Shown here one piece after another: positions 1 through 5,706 of a stretch of DNA of 6,026 nt. The stretch covers positions 1 to 6,026 of the forward strand of contig JABXGX010000146.1 in the NCBI GenBank assembly GCA_016550405.1. Direction: 5' to 3'. The stretch is from an archaeon. GTDB lineage: Archaea > Asgardarchaeota > Hermodarchaeia > Hermodarchaeales > Hermodarchaeaceae. The notes under the pieces are model-generated. The model searched no databases, was not told the origin of the DNA, and was given only the letters and a program-made list of their open reading frames with translations. Position 1 is the stretch's first letter, and each line of letters begins with the position of its first letter. The translations under genes and the position numbers were made by a program.

Positions 1-14
1 CATATCGCTGATGT

Positions 15-1169
15 GAAGGGGTAATCGGTGAAGATTTGGACTTAAGAGAATTACAACAATCGGGGCGAATTGGTCGAATAAAAGTCGAACTTCATTCGGA
101 AAGTGGAAAATCACAGGGTGTCATTACCATCCCTTGTAGCCTTGATAGAACAGAAACAGCAATTCTTGCGGCTGCTGTGGAAACAGTCGATAGAGTAGGT
201 CCCTGTGCTGCAAAGATAACTCTTGAAAAACTTGAGGATGTCCGAGAAGAGAAACGAAAACAGATCATTGATCGAGCCGTCGATATATTACGAGATTGGG
301 AAGGAGAAATATCTCCTGATTCACTAGAAATGACTGATACGGTTCTTCGAGAATCCCGAACAGCAGAGATTATTAAACTTGGCAAAGAAAAATTACCGGC
401 GGGACCGAATGCAAAAACATCGAAAAATATCATCATCGTCGAAGGACGAGCCGATGTTCTTGCCCTCTTGCGTTCTGGAGTCAAGAATGCCGTGGCAGTT
501 GAAGGAACATCGATACCAAAATCCATTTCAGATATTGCAAAAGACAAAACCGTTACTGCTTTCCTTGATGGTGACCGGGGCGGCGATTTAATTTTAAAAG
601 AACTCTCCCAAGTTATTCAAATTGACTATATCGCACGAGCCCCCACAGGGAGAGAAGTTGAGGAACTAACCCACAAAGAAGTGACAAAAGCACTCCGGAA
701 TAAGGTTCCAGCCCAACAAGTGATTGGTAAAACTAAACGAAAAACCAAATCAACAACGGAGAAGCCTAAGGAAAAGAAAAGGATGCATAGAACCCCTGCA
801 AAGAAACTCAAAGAATCCCGCCGTACACGAACCAAAGTGAAGAAAGCCGAAAAACTGGAAGAAGCACCTAAAGATTTGGGAATCCCACCCCCTGTTCTTA
901 GTTCGGCTGAAAAAATTCAACAAACAATGATGGCTGTCATATTAGATGACAAGTTTAAACAGGTCAAAGAAACACATGTCGGCGAACTCGCAAATGAATT
1001 ACAGCAACTCAAAAAGGCAAAAGCACTTATCCTTGATGGTGTTGTGACACAACGCCTGATTGATATCGCTGAAGATCGGGGCATCGAATTAATTATTGGC
1101 GTTCGTATCGGGAATATCGTTAAAAAACCTGCAAAAATGCGTGTGCACACTTTCGACGAACTTCAATAA
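15..1169 (+). CDS. dnaG: Archaeal DnaG-type primase (TOPRIM), 5' end missing or damaged
   Basis: This is the archaeal DnaG protein, a TOPRIM-fold primase that in several archaea is also a stable subunit of the RNA-degrading exosome. Family-like sequence is continuous from position 15 (EGVIGEDLDLRELQ) to the TAA stop. Numbering from the TTG at 36, the conserved SLDRTETAILAAA block is at residues 35-47, the TOPRIM glutamate motif VEGRAD at 135-140 and the metal-binding DGDRGG at 178-183. A very basic low-complexity linker spans about 230-275. The conserved C-terminal domain (LILDGVVTQRLIDIAEDRG, then IGVRIGNIVKKP) fills about 290-377. Relatives begin some 35-40 residues earlier, so the TTG at 36 is unlikely to be the natural start. 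Reading upstream in frame hits TGA at 9-11. The gene is therefore 5'-incomplete here through a sequence-end error, a small deletion or the window boundary. The catalytic motifs are intact. The family assignment is very secure; the 5' end is not. Confidence 0.93.
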   Translation, partial: EGVIGEDLDLRELQQSGRIGRIKVELHSESGKSQGVITIPCSLDRTETAILAAAVETVDRVGPCAAKITLEKLEDVREEKRKQIIDRAVDILRDWEGEISPDSLEMTDTVLRESRTAEIIKLGKEKLPAGPNAKTSKNIIIVEGRADVLALLRSGVKNAVAVEGTSIPKSISDIAKDKTVTAFLDGDRGGDLILKELSQVIQIDYIARAPTGREVEELTHKEVTKALRNKVPAQQVIGKTKRKTKSTTEKPKEKKRMHRTPAKKLKESRRTRTKVKKAEKLEEAPKDLGIPPPVLSSAEKIQQTMMAVILDDKFKQVKETHVGELANELQQLKKAKALILDGVVTQRLIDIAEDRGIELIIGVRIGNIVKKPAKMRVHTFDELQ

Positions 1170-1197
1170 CCAGTGAATTCTGTCAAGTTAGCAATGC

Positions 1198-1208
1198 TTA
1201 AATATCGA
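1198..1208 (+). promoter_or_regulatory. Possible TATA box for the membrane-protein/atpD pair
   Basis: The 86-nt gap after dnaG holds an AT-rich TTAAATATC element. An archaeal TATA box acts about 25 nt upstream of transcription start, so the start would fall near 1228 and leave a leader of roughly 28 nt before the GTG at 1256. A partial ribosome-binding match, GAGTG, lies at 1244-1248, 7 nt before that GTG. The gap has no hairpin that I can see. Assigned by eye only; the pair could equally be transcribed from upstream of dnaG. Confidence 0.35.
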
Positions 1209-1255
1209 ACCCCGCATTTTCGCTTCATCTTTATCAATACAGCGAGTGTGTAGTT

Positions 1256-1552
1256 GTGGTCGAAACAAACTCCAAGCTCATTCGGATTTTACAAGTCGTA
1301 GGTATTTTATTCCTACTTGGAGCTGTATTCCTTGCCATAACGAACCTCGTCTTGGATATTCCCTTTGACCAAGCAGCAGCTATCCTCCTTCTCGCATATT
1401 TACTAATTTGTGGACTTTGCTTTGGCATGGCAGGATTAATGAATGAAAATCCCGAACGAACTCGCAAATTGTTCTTTGAATGGTTTATAGTAGTAGTAGC
1501 GATTCTTATTTGGGTCATTGGAGTATATGCACTACTCCCATTATCTCCGTGA
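1256..1552 (+). CDS. Small three-helix membrane protein of unknown function
   Basis: I do not recognise the family. The 98-residue protein has three clear hydrophobic segments, at about residues 9-32, 38-62 and 74-95, joined by short loops. The loop between helices 2 and 3 is charged (NENPERTRK, 63-71), and there is almost no soluble domain. Start: GTG at 1256 is the only usual start codon in this frame between the upstream in-frame stop (1199-1201) and the first helix. The gene ends 9 nt before the atpD start, so the two are very likely co-transcribed. It is not an obvious ATPase c/K subunit, because it lacks the paired glycine-rich hairpin with a membrane-buried carboxylate. A role in assembling, anchoring or tuning the ATPase is a guess from position alone. 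That the gene is real is supported by the strong hydrophobic pattern and the tight spacing. Confidence 0.75.
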   Translation: MVETNSKLIRILQVVGILFLLGAVFLAITNLVLDIPFDQAAAILLLAYLLICGLCFGMAGLMNENPERTRKLFFEWFIVVVAILIWVIGVYALLPLSP

Positions 1553-1564
1553 GGTATTACCTTG
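1549..1564 (+). promoter_or_regulatory. Ribosome binding site supporting the TTG start of atpD
   Basis: GTGAGGT at 1549-1555 overlaps the stop codon of the upstream membrane-protein gene and sits 6 nt before the TTG at 1562. This favours TTG over the in-frame ATG at 1607, which would remove the conserved VRPTR segment. The overlap with the upstream stop suggests translational coupling. Confidence 0.65.
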
Positions 1565-2215
1565 TCAGAATCGGCAGGTATTATTGCAGGGGTTCGTCCA
1601 ACACGAATGGAATTACTATCACTCAAAGAACGGCGTGAACTTGCAGCGCGTGGATATGAATTACTTCGAGAAAAACAAGACGCGCTTGTTCGCGAATTCT
1701 TTGCAATTCTATCAGAAGCAAAAAAATATCGAGAGGAAATGGAAACTACTCTTTCAGAAGCCTTCACCTCACTAATGAATGCTAAACTGGTTGAGGGGGG
1801 AGCAAAACTTCAAGAATTAGCACTTGGAGCAAAAAGCCCCCTTGATTTTGAAGTGGAAACCCGAAACACAATGGGAGTCTCGGTTCCGATTTTCAGGATA
1901 ACCGAACAGGAAGAAGCTGTCCAGTTGCATTATAGCCTAGCAGGAACATCAGCTACAGTAGATAAAGCGGCTCAAAAAGTCCGCTTAGCCCTTGACAAAG
2001 TAGTACGATTAGCTGAAATCGAAGCATCTGTTAAGCGGCTTGCATCAGAAATAGAAAAAACAAAGCGAAGAGTAAATGCCCTCAATTATGTGGTTCTTCC
2101 TCGAATTAACAATACAATCCGATATATCGAACTCATGTTAGAAGAACAAGAACGAGAAGACCTCTTTCGAATGAAACGGGTAAAAGCTATGCTTGAACGA
2201 AAGGAAGAGAAATGA
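1562..2215 (+). CDS. atpD: A/V-type ATP synthase subunit D (central stalk)
   Basis: Subunit D is the long antiparallel coiled-coil rotor shaft that transmits rotation between the A3B3 catalytic head and the membrane ring. The 217-residue length is normal for the family. The hallmark VRPTRMELLSLKERRELA is at residues 11-28, followed by a long charged helix (about 25-75). The central motif ETRNTMGVSVPIF lies near 99-111. A second long helix fills about 133-215 and contains the typical RRVNALNYVVLPRINNTI stretch. The start is TTG at 1562, set by the GAGGT site and by the conserved N-terminus. The partner is the three-helix protein just upstream. The archaeal ATPase genes usually form one operon ending in A-B-D, but here D is followed directly by the convergent NAC gene and no other ATPase subunit is in the window. 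The assignment is secure; a detached location is seen only within this window. Confidence 0.97.
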   Translation: MSESAGIIAGVRPTRMELLSLKERRELAARGYELLREKQDALVREFFAILSEAKKYREEMETTLSEAFTSLMNAKLVEGGAKLQELALGAKSPLDFEVETRNTMGVSVPIFRITEQEEAVQLHYSLAGTSATVDKAAQKVRLALDKVVRLAEIEASVKRLASEIEKTKRRVNALNYVVLPRINNTIRYIELMLEEQEREDLFRMKRVKAMLERKEEK

Positions 2216-2222
2216 ATTCATT
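2211..2222. repeat. 12-bp perfect palindrome across two convergent stop codons
   Basis: AATGAATTCATT reads identically on both strands and covers the whole 5-nt gap between atpD and NAC. It includes the TGA of atpD (2213-2215) and two of the three bases of the NAC TAA (2221-2223). It has no loop, so it is not a hairpin terminator. It may be chance. Confidence 0.5.
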
Positions 2223-2613
2223 ATTTTTCTGTCAACACTATAATTGCCTTTGCTAGATTTCCATCAGCCTCACGCAAAGCATTACGAGCTTCATTTTCGG
2301 ATACATTGGCTTGACTTGCAACTAGTTGAACATCCTCTTCACTGAAAGTCTGAACTGGAGTGGTAGGACTTGTCTCTTCTGCTTCAGCAGATACCGTTAG
2401 ACTTCTTTCCTCTGATTGGCCGATTATTTGGTAGATATCGTCACCCTGTGCCTGCATGACAAGCACTTGGGCTTGAGGGATTACGATTTCCTTATCTGAG
2501 AGTCGTATTAGCACTTCTGATACATCTTCGAGTTGTTGAAAATCAACGCCCATTTTGCGCATTTGGCGTTCCATGGAGCGTTTCTTCGATTTGACTTTCT
2601 TTACTTTCACCAA
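2221..2613 (-). CDS. nac: Nascent polypeptide-associated complex protein (archaeal NAC)
   Basis: Archaeal NAC is a homodimeric ribosome-associated factor, homologous to eukaryotic alpha-NAC, that contacts nascent chains at the exit tunnel. After a lysine-rich N-terminus comes the helix MERQMRKMGVDF, then the NAC beta-domain (SEVLIRLSDKEIVIPQAQVL... YQIIG). An acidic spacer of about 20 residues and a C-terminal UBA domain (SEEDVQLVASQANVSENEAR, then ALREADGNLAKAI) follow. The lysine-rich N-terminus matches the known ribosome-binding role of that region. Start choice: an ATG at 2646 would add 11 residues but has no ribosome binding site. GAGGG at 2621-2625 sits 7 nt before the TTG at 2613 and 10 nt before the GTG at 2610, so I prefer TTG (130 residues). 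It lies downstream of the PUA gene on the same strand, 47 nt apart, and converges with atpD. The family is certain and the start is moderately sure. Confidence 0.93.
   Translation of the reverse strand: MVKVKKVKSKKRSMERQMRKMGVDFQQLEDVSEVLIRLSDKEIVIPQAQVLVMQAQGDDIYQIIGQSEERSLTVSAEAEETSPTTPVQTFSEEDVQLVASQANVSENEARNALREADGNLAKAIIVLTEK
2222..2230 (+). terminator. Possible T-tract terminator for the rightward transcript
   Basis: A TATTTTTCT run follows the atpD stop by 7 nt on the plus strand. Archaeal RNA polymerase terminates intrinsically on short T-runs without a hairpin, so this could end the atpD transcript. It lies inside the last codons of the opposing NAC gene, so coding constraint (lysine codon AAA) could explain it instead. 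Confidence 0.3.
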
Positions 2614-2660
2614 TGCGGGTCCCTCATAATATATGCAGAATCGCATAAGTAAGTATAAAT
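2613..2660 (-). promoter_or_regulatory. Possible NAC promoter and ribosome binding site
   Basis: On the minus strand ATTTATAC (2653-2660) resembles an archaeal TATA box. Transcription start would be expected near 2630, giving a leader of about 17 nt that contains GAGGG (2621-2625) before the TTG at 2613. If this promoter is used, the ATG at 2646 lies upstream of the RNA start and cannot be the initiator. NAC may thus have its own promoter in addition to read-through from PAN-PUA. Confidence 0.4.
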
Positions 2661-3134
2661 TTAGGTTTTCCGCTTCCTGATTGAATGTCGGGTTTTCACT
2701 GCTACACCACGAGATAAATCAATCATTTCCCGTGGGCTTAGGTGAGCTCTACCGACTGCTAGCAATGTGTCTTTCTCATCTGTAACTAATACCTCATCCC
2801 CGGCCCGTAGGTGAGGATCTACGTCTTTCACGTGTTTAGCAAAAACACTTCGTCCTTTAGCGATGAATTTCGCTACTCCCTGATCAGCAATCACTCTTAG
2901 TTTCGGTGGTGGAAGAACTTTGTGAAGGCGTTTACCACCTTCTATCGTAAGGACAATCATTCCATCATGTGCGCGAACCGTGGCAAGAATTGTTGAGTCT
3001 AAGCTTACTCGTCGAATTCGTCCTGAAGTCTTGGAAACCTCTACTTGGCATTTGTCGGGAAACAGTAAATGACCTATTGGCGCATTGAATTGGTAGTTAG
3101 CAATGCCTCTTACCCGGTAGAGTTTCTCGTTAAT
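2661..3134 (-). CDS. PUA-domain RNA-binding protein (archaeosine-TGT C2-PUA type), non-canonical start
   Basis: This protein resembles the C-terminal C2 plus PUA module of archaeosine tRNA-guanine transglycosylase as a stand-alone protein, a family often found beside NAC in euryarchaea. It is expected to bind structured RNA, but its target is unknown. The C2-like part begins GIANYQFNAPIGHLLFPD and continues SKTSGRIRRV and ILATVRAHDG. The PUA domain follows (VIADQGVAKFIAKGRSVFAK, then HLRAGDEVLVTDEKDTLLAVGRA), with a basic tail (RHSIRKRKT). The first ATG, at 2960, would start inside the conserved region and give only 99 residues. The frame stays open upstream to 3170, yet has no ATG, GTG or TTG there. 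Family length points to a start near the ATT at 3134 (157 residues); another ATT is at 3167. The frame directly continues the PAN frame after its TAA stop. The protein identity is confident; the start is unresolved. Confidence 0.85.
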   Translation of the reverse strand: MNEKLYRVRGIANYQFNAPIGHLLFPDKCQVEVSKTSGRIRRVSLDSTILATVRAHDGMIVLTIEGGKRLHKVLPPPKLRVIADQGVAKFIAKGRSVFAKHVKDVDPHLRAGDEVLVTDEKDTLLAVGRAHLSPREMIDLSRGVAVKTRHSIRKRKT

Positions 3135-3170
3135 CTGCGAAGTAACTCGCCTCGTTTTTCTTACAATGAA

Positions 3171-4376
3171 TTATCCATAAATGTCTGTCGCGTCACCTCT
3201 ATCACCAATTGAGCCCAAAACCTTAGTGATAGCTTTATTGAAATCCTCTTTGAAGACCTCATCTCGAAGTTCACGAATAGCAAACATTCCCGCCTCAGTA
3301 CAAATTGCCTTCAAATCGGCTCCAGAGGCACCGTTTGTTTTCAAAGCAAGACTACTTACATCAACATCAGGGTGAATGTTCATGTTCCGCATATGAATAA
3401 GAAGAATCTGAATTCGGGCTTCTTTATCGGGAAATGGAAATTCAATGATACGATCAAATCTTCCAGGCCTTGTAAGTGCGCTATCCAGAATATCAGGACG
3501 GTTTGTTGCAGCAATAATGCGAACATCACCCCGAGGGTCAAAGCCATCAAGCATACTAAGAAGTTGCATCAGAGTTCTTTGTACTTCACGATCACCACTA
3601 GTGGCGATATCCAGTCGACGACTAGCCACTGCATCTAATTCATCAATGAAGACGATACTTGGCGATCGTTTTCGAGCCATATAGAAAATCTCTCTTACAA
3701 TTCTAGCTCCTTCGCCAATGAATTTTTGGACGAGTTCGGAGCCGATAACCCGAATGAAGGTCGCTTTAGTTTCATGAGCGACTGCACGAGCGAGTAGGGT
3801 CTTTCCCGTACCTGGAGGTCCACATAAAAGCACTCCTTTCGGGGGCTCAATGCCCACTTTTTCGAATAGCTCAGGATGAAGGAGAGGAAGTTCTACTGTC
3901 TCACGAATTTCTGAAATTTGTTCCTCTAAACCTCCGATGTCATCGTAGGTTACATCAGGGCTTTCTTCAACATTCATAGCTTGGACAAAGGGGTCAATCG
4001 AAATGGGTAGAATATCGACAACAGCAAGTGTCCGCTGGTTCAATGCCACCTTTGCCCCCGATTCAAGTTGACTGCCAATTATCGATTCGGGATAATTAAC
4101 CACAAACTGTGGACCGGTGCTGCTTTTTACAATCACCCGACCATCGTCGAGAACATCGATTACTGTTGCTGAGACTAGGGGGGGCTGACGCAATTTGTTT
4201 AGTTCGGCTTGAAGAATACGAACTTCATTTTCAAGCCGCGTACGTTCAGCAATTATCTGTTCCCTTTCAACCTCAAGCTCTCGAAGCCGTTGCTCTAATA
4301 GAACTGATCGCTCAGCGAGACTCATGTAGTCCTCAGATGAAACTTCTTTTTTTCGGATGTCAGTTGAATCGGTCAT
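3171..4376 (-). CDS. pan: Proteasome-activating nucleotidase (PAN), AAA+ ATPase
   Basis: PAN forms a hexameric ring that unfolds proteins and feeds them into the 20S proteasome; it is the archaeal counterpart of the 26S Rpt ring. All expected parts are present in 401 residues. They are an N-terminal coiled coil (about 20-63), an OB-fold domain (about 68-125) and the [13 protein letters not shown] entry to the AAA+ domain (141-153). Walker A is GPPGTGKT (186-193), the pore loop Phe-Ile-Gly is at 219-221 and Walker B is IVFIDE (241-246). Sensor-1 Asn292 and arginine fingers Arg303 and Arg306 lie in the second region of homology. The C-terminus Ile-Tyr-Gly fits the HbYX motif that docks into the proteasome alpha-ring and opens its gate. 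The start is ATG at 4376. It is the first gene of the leftward PAN-PUA-NAC block and is divergent from MBF1. No proteasome subunit genes are in the window. Confidence 0.98.
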   Translation of the reverse strand: MTDSTDIRKKEVSSEDYMSLAERSVLLEQRLRELEVEREQIIAERTRLENEVRILQAELNKLRQPPLVSATVIDVLDDGRVIVKSSTGPQFVVNYPESIIGSQLESGAKVALNQRTLAVVDILPISIDPFVQAMNVEESPDVTYDDIGGLEEQISEIRETVELPLLHPELFEKVGIEPPKGVLLCGPPGTGKTLLARAVAHETKATFIRVIGSELVQKFIGEGARIVREIFYMARKRSPSIVFIDELDAVASRRLDIATSGDREVQRTLMQLLSMLDGFDPRGDVRIIAATNRPDILDSALTRPGRFDRIIEFPFPDKEARIQILLIHMRNMNIHPDVDVSSLALKTNGASGADLKAICTEAGMFAIRELRDEVFKEDFNKAITKVLGSIGDRGDATDIYG

Positions 4377-4387
4377 TGCAAGCTCTC

Positions 4388-4420
4388 TGAGTTAAACGCG
4401 CTAAAAGCTTTTTTTATTCC
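4388..4420 (-). promoter_or_regulatory. Likely PAN promoter (AT-rich box A)
   Basis: On the minus strand, purine-rich GGGA (4417-4420 region) leads into AATAAAAAAA (4409-4418), a plausible BRE plus TATA-like element. A start site about 25 nt downstream would fall near 4388, leaving a leader of about 12 nt before the ATG at 4376. Only a weak ribosome-binding match (AGAG) precedes that ATG, consistent with short-leader initiation. Assigned by eye. Confidence 0.45.
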
Positions 4421-4447
4421 CTCAGTCCAAGATGTCCTATTACTGAG
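4421..4447. repeat. Inverted repeat between the divergent PAN and MBF1 promoters
   Basis: CTCAGT (4421-4426) and ACTGAG (4442-4447) form a perfect 6-bp inverted repeat separated by 15 nt. It lies between the two inferred TATA boxes and abuts the PAN one. It could be an operator for a dimeric regulator controlling both directions, or chance. The rest of the 140-nt gap (4377-4516) holds no gene. Confidence 0.3.
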
Positions 4448-4459
4448 AGATAGTTAGAA

Positions 4460-4486
4460 CAAAAACACCTTTTTAGATATTGGCGG
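4460..4486 (+). promoter_or_regulatory. Possible MBF1 promoter
   Basis: A purine-rich AAAAACACC stretch (4461-4469) precedes TTTTAGATAT (4471-4480), which resembles an archaeal BRE/TATA pair. Transcription would start near 4500, about 15 nt before the ATG at 4517. GGTGG (4500-4504) and AGGA (4510-4513) are the only ribosome-binding candidates. Confidence 0.4.
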
Positions 4487-4516
4487 GTAAAGGTAGAATG
4501 GTGGCGATCAGGAACA

Positions 4517-5041
4517 ATGCCAACCTGTGAAATCTGTGGTCGTGAATGTCATTCAACCCGAGAAATTACTCTCGAAGGAGCAACCCTTTATGCGTGTAAT
4601 CGATGTGCTGAGTTGGGCCAACCTGTACACCGAACTAAGAAACAAGGATATTCGGCATCGACCCCACCGAGAAGTCGCCCAGTTTCCATCTCCCGCCCAT
4701 CATCAACAATCAGGCATACAGGTTCCCGTTCTCGACTCCAACAGCGCGAATTAGTGCCAGTCGAGAATTTTACCAAAATAATTCGGAAAGCCCGAGAACA
4801 AAAAGGGTGGTCACAACGAGATGTGGCTAACCAACTACATGAGCGGACGTCACTGATAACAAAAGTCGAAAGTGGCAAAATGACTCCAACAATTTCACTG
4901 GCACGAAAATTAGAACGGTTGTACAAAGTCACACTACTAGAGGAGGCAGAGTCAGTTGATCTTTCTCCTATGCCTTCACCGAGCTCTGCAACCTTAGGTG
5001 ATGTGGTTCAAATAAAACGAAAGAAACCAACATCGCAATAA
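4517..5041 (+). CDS. mbf1: Archaeal multiprotein bridging factor 1 (zinc ribbon + HTH)
   Basis: Archaeal MBF1 is the homologue of the eukaryotic coactivator MBF1; the archaeal protein associates with ribosomes and its exact role is still debated. The 174-residue protein begins with a zinc ribbon whose ligands are Cys4, Cys7, Cys27 and Cys30; an extra Cys11 lies in the loop. A serine-, arginine- and proline-rich linker follows (about 40-78). The Cro/C1-type helix-turn-helix domain is at about 84-142 (FTKIIRKAREQKGWSQRDVA, then SLITKVESGKMTPTISLARK). A low-complexity tail ends in basic KRKK. The start is ATG at 4517, directly before the zinc ribbon, as expected for the family. It is divergent from PAN and is followed 43 nt later by aTrm56 and then TFE, an arrangement that suits a transcription/translation block. 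Confidence 0.95.
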   Translation: MPTCEICGRECHSTREITLEGATLYACNRCAELGQPVHRTKKQGYSASTPPRSRPVSISRPSSTIRHTGSRSRLQQRELVPVENFTKIIRKAREQKGWSQRDVANQLHERTSLITKVESGKMTPTISLARKLERLYKVTLLEEAESVDLSPMPSPSSATLGDVVQIKRKKPTSQ

Positions 5042-5073
5042 GTTGTTTTGTTGGTATTCCTTAGACAGAAGAA

Positions 5074-5087
5074 GAGGAATTTCCATG
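5074..5087 (+). promoter_or_regulatory. Ribosome binding site setting the aTrm56 start
   Basis: GAGG at 5074-5077 lies 7 nt before the ATG at 5085. It decides for this ATG over the in-frame TTG at 5043, which would add 14 residues and has no such site. Confidence 0.75.
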
Positions 5088-5633
5088 GTTCCAATAGACA
5101 GACGAATAGTCGTTCTGAAATTGGACCACCGTCCAGAACGTGATAAACGTATAACAACGCATGTTGGACTAACAGCACGAGCTTTTGGCGCAACCGAATT
5201 TTGGGTTTCTGGATTAAAAGATCCTAAAATTTCAGAAACAATACAGAAGGTAACGAGTCAGTGGGGAAATCAAGCATTCAAAACCACCTCTAGTGTAAAG
5301 TGGCGAAATCGTATTCAAGAATGGAAAGAACAACAGGGTGCAATTATCCACCTTACCATGTATGGCCTTCATGTTGATGAGGTAATTGAACAAATCCGTT
5401 CTTCACAACAACCATTACTCATCGTGGTCGGAGGTCCCAAAGTGCCTAGCGAGATCTTTCACTTAGCTGATTTTAACGTTGCAATTGGTCATCAACCACA
5501 TAGCGAAGTTGCAGCTCTCGCCTTATTCTTGGATAGGCTCTTTGAGGGACGAAGCCTTTACCAAAAATTTTCTGATGCAAAAATAGAAATCCAGCCGACA
5601 AACCATGGCAAGCAAGTTAAGAAATCTGATTAA
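5085..5633 (+). CDS. tRNA (cytidine(56)-2'-O)-methyltransferase (aTrm56), SPOUT family
   Basis: aTrm56 is an archaea-specific SPOUT enzyme that uses S-adenosylmethionine to methylate the 2'-hydroxyl of C56 in the T-loop of tRNA, stabilising the D-loop/T-loop elbow. The N-terminus carries the family signature HRPERDKRITTHVGLTARAF (residues 15-34). VHLTMYG-like IHLTMYG is at 88-94. The knot-forming cofactor region LLIVVGGPKVP is at 111-121, followed by ADFNVAIG and QPHSEVAALALFLDRLF (137-153). At 182 residues it has normal length. The start is ATG at 5085 with GAGG 7 nt upstream. It lies 43 nt after MBF1 and 73 nt before TFE on the same strand; neighbouring of this family with TFE is recurrent in archaea. 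No active-site loss is seen. Confidence 0.95.
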   Translation: MVPIDRRIVVLKLDHRPERDKRITTHVGLTARAFGATEFWVSGLKDPKISETIQKVTSQWGNQAFKTTSSVKWRNRIQEWKEQQGAIIHLTMYGLHVDEVIEQIRSSQQPLLIVVGGPKVPSEIFHLADFNVAIGHQPHSEVAALALFLDRLFEGRSLYQKFSDAKIEIQPTNHGKQVKKSD

Positions 5634-5644
5634 TTCTCTCGAGC

Positions 5645-5690
5645 GATTTAAATCAGCAATTTCCGTTGTTAAACAAAAAGGTCTATATTC
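5645..5690 (+). promoter_or_regulatory. Likely TFE promoter with adjacent palindrome
   Basis: The 73-nt gap after aTrm56 contains AAAAAG (5675-5680) and TCTATATTC (5682-5690), a good BRE/TATA match. Start of transcription would be near 5708-5712, at or just after the ATG at 5707. The mRNA would therefore be leaderless from 5707, or carry a very short leader to the ATG at 5719. A perfect 10-bp palindrome GATTTAAATC (5645-5654) lies some 30 nt upstream and could bind a regulator or be chance. Confidence 0.45.
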
Positions 5691-5706
5691 AACGTAAGAT
5701 TAGATT

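Noticed and set aside
9..11. In-frame TGA in dnaG as a recoded (selenocysteine) codon
   Set aside because: The position corresponds to a non-cysteine site in the family, no recoding structure is visible, and it lies at the very end of the window where error or deletion is more likely.
92..547. Minus-strand open frame inside dnaG
   Set aside because: It mirrors conserved dnaG codons and resembles no protein; it arises from the codon bias of the real gene.
1256..1552. Small membrane protein as ATPase c/K subunit
   Set aside because: It has three helices rather than a two-helix hairpin repeat, and lacks the glycine-rich helix and the buried acidic residue in the second helix.
1234..1767. Minus-strand open frame across the membrane-protein gene and the start of atpD
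   Set aside because: It runs opposite to two well-supported genes, its translation is serine-rich and low in recognisable domains, and it has no ribosome binding site of note.
3171..3173. PAN-PUA as one fused protein by stop readthrough
   Set aside because: PAN ends in Ile-Tyr-Gly, a normal HbYX tail that must be a free C-terminus to dock in the proteasome, and the stop is an ordinary TAA. Kept only as one option in the start-codon finding.
3192..3198. GAGGTGA on the minus strand near the PAN end as ribosome binding site for the PUA gene
   Set aside because: It is a strong match, but it lies 24 nt before the first possible ATT start (3167) and encodes needed PAN residues, so the spacing is wrong.
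3372..3684. Plus-strand open frames inside PAN
   Set aside because: They overlap the Walker B and second region of homology of PAN, whose coding sense is certain.
4588..4932. Minus-strand open frame inside MBF1
   Set aside because: Antisense shadow of the zinc-ribbon and helix-turn-helix coding sequence, with no independent support.
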